From contig CANBNG010000029.1 in assembly GCA_947370975.1 (NCBI GenBank), positions 1-38,458 on the forward strand: a stretch of DNA of 38,458 nucleotides, given 5' to 3'. Below the pieces are notes generated by a model. The model was not told where the DNA came from, did not search any database, and worked only from the letters and a program-made list of their open reading frames with translations. Made by a program: the position numbers and the translations under genes. This stretch comes from Beijerinckiaceae bacterium (GTDB taxonomy: Bacteria; Pseudomonadota; Alphaproteobacteria; Rhizobiales; Beijerinckiaceae). Shown one piece after another: positions 33,119-38,458 of the stretch; position 1 is the first letter of the stretch; each line of letters starts with the position of its first letter.

Positions 33119-34875
33119 TGGCTGCTGCTCAGAAAAAAACCAGCGTCGACGCGGTTGAACTCGAAATCATCCGCGCGAGTCTCGACGGCATCGTACAGGA
33201 AATGCAGAACTCGCTGTTTCGCACGGGTTTCTCGACCATCATTCGCGAGTCGCAGGATGCGTCCTGCGCCTTGATGGGACCAGATGGCGAAGTCATCGCG
33301 CAGCATGTCGTACTGCCGCTGCACATCGGCGCCTTCCCGGCCTGCTGCGCTGCCGTCATCCGCACCTATGACGACATCGAGGAAGGTGACGCCTTTCTCA
33401 TCAATCATCCTTATGAGGGCGGCAGCCCGCATGCGCCCGACATGGCCGTCATCACGCCCGCCTTTTTCAATGGCGAGCTGATGGGCTTTTGCGGCTCCAT
33501 CGCGCACAAGAGCGACATTGGCGGGCCGGTGCCCGGCTCATGCTCGGGCCAGGCGAAAGAGACCTTCAACGAAGGCCTGCATTTGCCCGCCGTGCGCTAT
33601 CAGCGCGCCTTCCGCCGCAATGTGGAAATCGAGCGCATCATCGCCGCCAACAGCCGCACGCCCGAACTGGTGCTCGGCGATATTCGCGGCCAGCTCGGCT
33701 CCTCGCGGCTCGGCGAACAGCGCCTGATCGAACTCATCACCAAATTCGGTCGCGATGAATCGGTGGCCTGTTTTGCGCGCCTGCTGGAACTTGCAGAATT
33801 GCGCATGCGCGCAGCCATTGCCGAATGGAAAGACGGCCGCTACGAGGCCGAGCGTTTTGTCGATGACGATGGCGTGGACACCGGCAAGCCCGTGCGCATC
33901 CATGTGGTCGTCGAGAAAAAGGGCGACAAGCTCCATTTCGACTTCACCGGCTCCGCCGACCAGACCAAGGGCCCGGCCAACATCCGCCCGCCGCTGGTCA
34001 AGGCAGCAATCGGCTATGTGCTGATCTCACTCGTCGATCCGCATATTTTCATCAACAGCGGCCTGCTGCGCGCCTTCACCATCGATGTGCGCGACGGCAG
34101 CGTGATGAACCCGCGCTTTCCCGCCCCCGTGAACACCTACAACCCGACCGTCCACGCGCTTGTCGAGGCGCTCTATGGCGCGCTCACCGACATTGTGCCC
34201 GACCTTGCGCGCGCCGATGGTTGCGGCAGCCGCTCGATCATTCTGGGCGGGCGCAATAATTACACCGGCAAGGGCTATGTGCAGTACGAGATCCTTGGCG
34301 GGGGCGGTGGCGCGCGCGCACAAAAGGACGGCCAATCGGGCACATCCGTCAATCAGTCCAATGCCAAGATCGCGCCAATCGAGATCATCGAAAGCGAATT
34401 CCCGACGCGCGTGCTGCGCTTCGAGCTGATCCCGGATTCAGGCGGGGCCGGAAAATTCCGTGGCGGACTCGGCATCCGCCGCGAATATGTGAACCTTGAA
34501 GATGCGCGCTTCTCGATCCGCTCGACCAAGCACATCATCGCACCCATGGGCGCAGCCCATGGCGGCAAGGGGCGCACCGGCGACATCATCATCAATCCCG
34601 AGACGGATGAGGCCAAGCAATTGCCGACACGCTATGCGGATTATCCGTTGAAGGCCAACGATCGCTTCCGGCTCGATACCCCGGGCGGGGGCGGTTTTGC
34701 CGATGGCTTTGAGCGCGACCCTGCCCACGTCCTGCGCGATGTGCGCGAAGGTTATGTCACCATCGCAGGCGCACTGCGTGATTATGGCGTCGTCATTGTG
34801 ACACGCGGCGAGGATGTGGCCGTTGACGATGATGCGACGCAGGCCGCCCGTGCCTCTCATGTGAATGTGAACTGA
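33115..34875 (+). CDS. HyuB-type hydantoinase/oxoprolinase beta subunit
   Basis: This 586-aa protein is the usual length of HyuB. Conserved features are LEIIRASLDGIVQEMQNSLFR near the start (residues about 16-36), the Gly-rich NHPYEGGSPHAPDMAVITP, GRNNYTGKGYVQYEILGGGG and the end motif PGGGGFADGFERDPAHVLRD. It pairs with HyuA to open hydantoins, N-methylhydantoin or 5-oxoproline in an ATP-dependent way. The product is usually an N-carbamoyl amino acid, or glutamate from oxoproline. Start ATG 33115 or 33118 overlaps the hyuA stop. The ABC importer gene follows after 97 bp that carry a hairpin. Confidence 0.94.
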   Translation: MMAAAQKKTSVDAVELEIIRASLDGIVQEMQNSLFRTGFSTIIRESQDASCALMGPDGEVIAQHVVLPLHIGAFPACCAAVIRTYDDIEEGDAFLINHPYEGGSPHAPDMAVITPAFFNGELMGFCGSIAHKSDIGGPVPGSCSGQAKETFNEGLHLPAVRYQRAFRRNVEIERIIAANSRTPELVLGDIRGQLGSSRLGEQRLIELITKFGRDESVACFARLLELAELRMRAAIAEWKDGRYEAERFVDDDGVDTGKPVRIHVVVEKKGDKLHFDFTGSADQTKGPANIRPPLVKAAIGYVLISLVDPHIFINSGLLRAFTIDVRDGSVMNPRFPAPVNTYNPTVHALVEALYGALTDIVPDLARADGCGSRSIILGGRNNYTGKGYVQYEILGGGGGARAQKDGQSGTSVNQSNAKIAPIEIIESEFPTRVLRFELIPDSGGAGKFRGGLGIRREYVNLEDARFSIRSTKHIIAPMGAAHGGKGRTGDIIINPETDEAKQLPTRYADYPLKANDRFRLDTPGGGGFADGFERDPAHVLRDVREGYVTIAGALRDYGVVIVTRGEDVAVDDDATQAARASHVNVN

Positions 34876-34892
34876 GACAATCGCAAAAAAGG

Positions 34893-34909
34893 CAGGCGCG
34901 CCGCGCCTG
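34893..34909 (+). terminator. Short GC-rich hairpin between hyuB and substrate-binding protein gene
   Basis: CAGGCG (34893-34898) pairs with CGCCTG (34904-34909). It comes 18 bp after the hyuB stop and about 65 bp before the next start. It lacks a T-tract, so it may stabilise or partly end the upstream message instead of being a full terminator. Confidence 0.4.
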
Positions 34910-34972
34910 TCCATGCCAATATCTGAGCAAAGCCGAAGTTGCGCGGCAAAGCGCGGCACGGGAGGAAACCAG

Positions 34973-35971
34973 ATGAATTCATATACACGCCGCCATATGC
35001 TTGCGACCGCAGCGCTCGCCGCCATGATCGCAGTGCCCGCCGCCGCGCAGGAAAAGCTGATCCCGCTGAAGGTGGGCTACGACGGCTATTCCATGACGAC
35101 CGCGCCGATCCAATATGCGTTGAAGAAGGGCATCTTCAAAAAGCATGGCATCGACCTGACGCTGGTCTATGTCGATGGCGGCCCGACCCTGACGCAAGCG
35201 GTCATCGGCGGCTCGGTCGATATCGGCCAGAATGGCTATACGTCGGCAACAGCTGCGGCGGTCAGCGGCGCGGACATCGTGTTCATCGGTGGCATTTCCA
35301 ACAAGCTGCCCTTCCAGCTCGTCGTGAAGGCCGACATTAAAAGCGCCGCCGACCTAAAGGGCAAGAAGATCGCCATCAGCCGCTACGGCTCCTCCACCGA
35401 TACGGCGGCGACCTTCGCAGTCGAGAACCTCGGCCTGAAGCGCACGGATGTCTCGATCCTGCAATTGGGTGGCGAAGGCACGCGCACGGCTGCCATGCTG
35501 AGCGGCCAGATCGATGCCTCGCTCGAACAATATCCGCGCACGGCAGAACTCGAAGAGCAGGGTTATCGCGTGCTCGTCGACGTGACGCCCGTTGCTGGCG
35601 ATTATCCGAACACCGCCTATGTGTCGCGCCGCGCCTATATCGACAAGAACCCTGCGCTGGTGAAGAAATTCTTCGCGGCTGTCTCTGAAGGAATCCATGC
35701 CTTCAAGACCAACAAGGCGGAAGCGGAGAAAGAAACGGCCGACTTCCTGAAGCTCAAGATCGACCGCGTCATGGACGTGACCTATGAGCGCTACGTCAAC
35801 GACATTTTTCCCGACTTCCCTGCGCCCTCGCTGCCCGGCATCCAGATCGTGCTCGATGAGTTGAAGGCCAAGGTTCCGGCTGCGGCGAAATTCTCGCCCG
35901 CACAGCTCGTCGATACCCGCGCGCTCGATGAACTCAAGGCCGAAGGCTTTTTCGAGAAGTTGAAGAAATGA
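34973..35971 (+). CDS. ABC transporter substrate-binding protein, NMT1/SsuA-like
   Basis: This 332-aa periplasmic protein has a signal sequence with a Tat-like twin arginine (TRRHMLATAALAAMIAVPAAAQ, residues 5-26). The mature part has the NMT1/THI5-like fold: ALKKGIFKKHGIDLTLVYVD, QAVIGGSVDIGQNGYTSATA and DLKGKKIAISRYGSSTD. This family captures nitrate, sulfonates, taurine, thiamine precursors, pyrimidines and related small compounds. The ligand here is probably the compound degraded by the cluster. The ribosome binding site GGAGGAAA lies just before ATG 34973. The ATPase gene overlaps its stop codon (ATGA). Confidence 0.93.
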   Translation: MNSYTRRHMLATAALAAMIAVPAAAQEKLIPLKVGYDGYSMTTAPIQYALKKGIFKKHGIDLTLVYVDGGPTLTQAVIGGSVDIGQNGYTSATAAAVSGADIVFIGGISNKLPFQLVVKADIKSAADLKGKKIAISRYGSSTDTAATFAVENLGLKRTDVSILQLGGEGTRTAAMLSGQIDASLEQYPRTAELEEQGYRVLVDVTPVAGDYPNTAYVSRRAYIDKNPALVKKFFAAVSEGIHAFKTNKAEAEKETADFLKLKIDRVMDVTYERYVNDIFPDFPAPSLPGIQIVLDELKAKVPAAAKFSPAQLVDTRALDELKAEGFFEKLKK

Positions 35972-36777
35972 GCATTGCGCCCGTGCCAAAGATGGAAGCC
36001 CGCGGGCTTCGCATCGGCTTTTACAATGAGCGCATCAAGCGCCAGCTCAATGTGCTCGATGGCATTGACCTGAGCGTGGCCGAGGGCGAACTCGTCTGCA
36101 TCGTCGGCCCGTCGGGTTGCGGCAAGTCGACGTTTCTGGGCGCGATCGACGGGCTGACGCGCATCAACGGCGGTCAGGTGCTGATCGACGGCAAGGTGGT
36201 CACCAAGCCAGGCCCCGACCGCGCCATGGTGTTCCAGCACGATTCACTCTTCCCCTGGCGCACCGTGCTGCAAAATGTCGTCTATGGCATCGAGCTTCAG
36301 GGCCGCGTCGGTAAGGCGGAGATGCGCGAGCGCGGGATGGACTTGATAGATCTCGTTGGCCTCAAGGGGTTCGAGGATCATTTCCCGCACGAGCTATCAG
36401 GGGGCATGCGCCAACGCGTGAATATTGCGCGCGCGCTCGCGCCCGATCCCGAATTGCTGCTGCTGGATGAACCTTTCGCCGCGCTCGATGCACAGACGCG
36501 CGAATTCATGCAGGTGGAACTGCTGAAAATTCTCTCGCGTGCAAAAAAGACCGCGCTGTTCATCACCCATCAGATCGACGAGGCAATTTTCCTCTCCAAC
36601 CGCGTGGCGGTGTTCTCCGCGCGTCCGGCGCGGGTGAAGGAAATCGTCGCCATCGACCTGCCGAAGGAGCGCACATTGGCGCTCAAGCACCAGCAAAATT
36701 TCCGCGACCTGCAGGAACATATCTGGCGGCTCATCGAAGAAGAATCGGCCCGCACGGGTCTGGTCACGGCCGGTTGA
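35968..36777 (+). CDS. ABC transporter ATP-binding protein, SsuB/TauB-like
   Basis: This 269-aa ATPase has Walker A GPSGCGKS at 47-54, signature LSGGMRQRVNIARAL (143-157), Walker B LLLLDEPF (163-170), ALD and the switch His201 in FITHQIDEA. The SLFPWRTVLQNV stretch is typical of nitrate/sulfonate/taurine-type importer ATPases. It would energise uptake through the permease encoded next, 7 bp downstream. The start ATG overlaps the preceding stop codon. Confidence 0.96.
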   Translation: MSIAPVPKMEARGLRIGFYNERIKRQLNVLDGIDLSVAEGELVCIVGPSGCGKSTFLGAIDGLTRINGGQVLIDGKVVTKPGPDRAMVFQHDSLFPWRTVLQNVVYGIELQGRVGKAEMRERGMDLIDLVGLKGFEDHFPHELSGGMRQRVNIARALAPDPELLLLDEPFAALDAQTREFMQVELLKILSRAKKTALFITHQIDEAIFLSNRVAVFSARPARVKEIVAIDLPKERTLALKHQQNFRDLQEHIWRLIEEESARTGLVTAG

Positions 36778-36784
36778 GGACATC

Positions 36785-37624
36785 ATGAGCGCAACCATCG
36801 ATACCGCGACACAGACGGCCGAGGCGGAGGAGTCTTTTGCCGGACCGCGCGTGTCTTTCCTCGCCCGGCATGAATCGACCATCGTGGGCACGGCCTCCGT
36901 CATCGCCTTCCTGTTCTTCTGGGAATATGCGGTCCACGCCAAATGGGTGAATGCCCTGTTCACCTCCTCGCCGCTCCGCATCATCGTGGCCGGCGCGGAC
37001 ATGGTGAAAGAGGGCACGATCTGGCAAGATCTTGCCACCAGCGGGCTGGAATTCGGGCTGGGCTACGGCATGGCTGTGGCCATTGGCGTGCCGCTTGGCA
37101 TTCTCATGGGCTGGTACAAGCGCCTCAACAGCGTGCTCGAGCCTTTCGTGAACGCGCTTTACGCGACACCGCGCATTGCCTTGCTGCCGTTGATCGTCAT
37201 CTGGTTTGGCATCGATCTGGGCTCGAAAGTCGCGATTGTCTTTCTCTCGACCGTCTTCCCGATCCTCGTCAACACCATGGTGGGCATTCGCACCATCGAC
37301 CGCGATTTCGTGAAAGTCGCGCGCTCCTTTGGCGCCTCCGACAGGCAATTGTTTCTCACTGTCGCCCTGCCCTCCTCCGTGCCGTTTCTGCTGACCGGCT
37401 TGCGGCTTGGCCTCGGCCATGCGCTGATCGGCATTGTCGTGGGTGAGATGTATGGCGCGACATCTGGCATCGGCTACATGATGGCGGTTGCAGGCTCGAC
37501 CTTCCAGACCGATCGCGTGATGGTCGGCATCATCATCATTGCAGCATCGGGCATGATCATGACCCATATGCTCAAGCTCATCGAACAGCGCTTTGAAAAA
37601 TGGCGCGTGGACAGCCGCGGCTGA
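36785..37624 (+). CDS. ABC transporter permease, SsuC/TauC-like
   Basis: This 279-aa inner-membrane protein has about six hydrophobic helices. The coupling-helix (EAA) region is VARSFGASDRQLFLTVALPS followed by SVPFLLTGLRLGLGHA, typical of the BPD-transport family that serves NMT1-like binding proteins. The N-terminal 30 residues (TATQTAEAEESFAGPR) are cytoplasmic. A small gap of 7 bp separates it from the ATPase gene. The SDR gene follows after 19 bp. Confidence 0.95.
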   Translation: MSATIDTATQTAEAEESFAGPRVSFLARHESTIVGTASVIAFLFFWEYAVHAKWVNALFTSSPLRIIVAGADMVKEGTIWQDLATSGLEFGLGYGMAVAIGVPLGILMGWYKRLNSVLEPFVNALYATPRIALLPLIVIWFGIDLGSKVAIVFLSTVFPILVNTMVGIRTIDRDFVKVARSFGASDRQLFLTVALPSSVPFLLTGLRLGLGHALIGIVVGEMYGATSGIGYMMAVAGSTFQTDRVMVGIIIIAASGMIMTHMLKLIEQRFEKWRVDSRG

Positions 37625-37643
37625 CAAAAAAGGGGAGAGACTT

Positions 37644-38396
37644 ATGAAACTTTCAGGACAGGTCGCCATCGTCACCGGCGCAGGCCGCAACATCGGCGAA
37701 GAAGTCGCCAAGTTGTTTTCATCGCAAGGCGCGACCATCGCGGTCGTCGATCTAGACAAGGAACGCGCCGAGCGCGTGGCCGGCGAAATCAATGCGTCGG
37801 GTGGCAAGGCCAAGGCCTTCATCTGCGACGTTGCCAAGGATGCCGATATTGAAGCGACCGTCGCCAATGTCGTCGAAGCTTTCGGCCGGCTCGACATTCT
37901 CGTCAACAATGTCGCCATCTCCGACAACAAGCACATGCTCGACATCACGACGGACGAGTGGAACCGCACGATCGCGATCACGCTCACCGCGCCCTTCCTG
38001 TTCGGCAAATATGCCGCCAAGGCGATGATTGCAGCCGGCAACGGCGGCAAGATGGTGAATGTCGGCTCGACATCGGGGTATTACGGCCGTGGCCGCGCGG
38101 TTGCCTATACCGCCGCCAAGGGTGGCGTCGTCAACCTTACCCGTTCGATGGCGATTCAGCTCGCCCCGCACAACATCCGCGTCAACAGCGTGGTGCCCAA
38201 CAAGATCGGTTCGCCCGTCGGCAAGGATCATTTCGATCCCACGCGTCCGGTCGTGAACCTGCGCAATCGCCCCGGCGTGCCGGTCGATCTCGCCAAGGCG
38301 ATCCTGTTTCTCGTGTCCGACGATTCCGATTTCATCGCCGGCACGGATCTCTTCGTCGATGGCGGCTGCTCGGCCTTGATGCCCGGCAACGAGTAA
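37644..38396 (+). CDS. Short-chain dehydrogenase/reductase (SDR) with unusual motifs
   Basis: This 250-aa classical-size SDR has the nucleotide motif TGAGRNIG (11-18, Asn where Gly is usual), Asp36 at the end of the second strand (favouring NAD over NADP), NNVA at 88-91 in place of NNAG, and the catalytic Tyr155-x3-Lys159 (YTAAK) with Ser142/Ser144 upstream. The Asn of the usual catalytic tetrad (VNLxGxF) is replaced, as the segment here reads AITLTAPF. The C-terminus (DLFVDGGCSALM) is typical. ATG 37644 has AGGGGAGAG nearby. It closes the rightward operon, so it probably oxidises or reduces an intermediate of the pathway; the substrate is unknown. Confidence 0.92.
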   Translation: MKLSGQVAIVTGAGRNIGEEVAKLFSSQGATIAVVDLDKERAERVAGEINASGGKAKAFICDVAKDADIEATVANVVEAFGRLDILVNNVAISDNKHMLDITTDEWNRTIAITLTAPFLFGKYAAKAMIAAGNGGKMVNVGSTSGYYGRGRAVAYTAAKGGVVNLTRSMAIQLAPHNIRVNSVVPNKIGSPVGKDHFDPTRPVVNLRNRPGVPVDLAKAILFLVSDDSDFIAGTDLFVDGGCSALMPGNE

Positions 38397-38405
38397 TCCC
38401 AGCTT

Positions 38406-38445
38406 CGTCCTTGCGAGGCGCAAAGCCTGGCTCCTCGCAAGGACG
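38406..38445. repeat. 13-bp inverted repeat after the SDR gene
   Basis: CGTCCTTGCGAGG (38406-38418) is perfectly inverted as CCTCGCAAGGACG (38433-38445) with a 14-base loop. CGTCCTTGCGAGG-type palindromes are scattered between genes in Bradyrhizobium-like genomes as REP-like elements. Here it lies 10 bp after the stop codon and may protect or end the operon transcript. No T-tract follows. Confidence 0.7.
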
Positions 38446-38458
38446 GATTAGACAACGC

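Overview
The window is GC-rich chromosomal DNA from an alphaproteobacterium, most likely of the order Hyphomicrobiales (Rhizobiales). The evidence is the recA-alaS neighbourhood, a Growth Pole Ring-type giant coiled-coil protein (a family tied to polar growth in this order), a thioredoxin-reductase-like ferredoxin-NADP reductase, and bipartite palindromic intergenic repeats of the rhizobial kind. I cannot fix the genus. No rRNA, tRNA, insertion sequence, prophage or CRISPR array was seen.

Region 1 (1-7828, + strand) is housekeeping: the 3' end of recA, a 475-bp non-coding gap with strong nested inverted repeats, alaS, a 60-aa DUF1328 membrane protein, a UspA-type stress protein, an 89-aa unknown, a SixA-like histidine phosphatase, and an overlapping ycjX-like GTPase / ycjF-like membrane protein pair. 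Region 2 (7829-9500, - strand) holds an inverted pair of palindromic repeats and a 2Fe-2S ferredoxin followed by its probable reductase, with a perfect 9-bp-arm palindrome between them. Region 3 (9501-14522, + strand) is a 0.5-kb upstream region and the 4.4-kb GPR-like gene, closed by a strong bidirectional terminator.

Region 4 (14574-21482, - strand) carries a complete Mla/MCE-type lipid transport operon (STAS-permease, ATPase, MCE protein, auxiliary lipoprotein). Upstream of it lie a small protein with HRxDGPA-type repeats, an XRE-cupin regulator, a DMT exporter and a conserved unknown. Region 5 (21571-24624, - strand) has a two-gene short-chain chromate/anion transporter, a rhodanese, a cytochrome c' and a diheme cytochrome c.

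Region 6 (24799-38396) is the most interesting part: a divergent catabolic locus around a LysR regulator. Leftward runs a tightly coupled operon of a PuuE-like cyclic-amide hydrolase, an AllC/HyuC-like amidohydrolase, a divergent MIO aromatic amino acid (histidine) ammonia-lyase and a glycerate-2-kinase. Rightward run HyuA and HyuB (ATP-dependent hydantoinase/oxoprolinase type), an ABC importer of the NMT1/SsuABC class, and an SDR oxidoreductase with unusual active-site substitutions. Taken together they look like an uptake and degradation system for a hydantoin- or imidazole-type nitrogen compound. The exact substrate cannot be read from the sequence. Two working models are a histidine-like amino acid degraded via hydantoin-propionate and N-carbamoylglutamate, or ureide/allantoin catabolism ending in glycerate.
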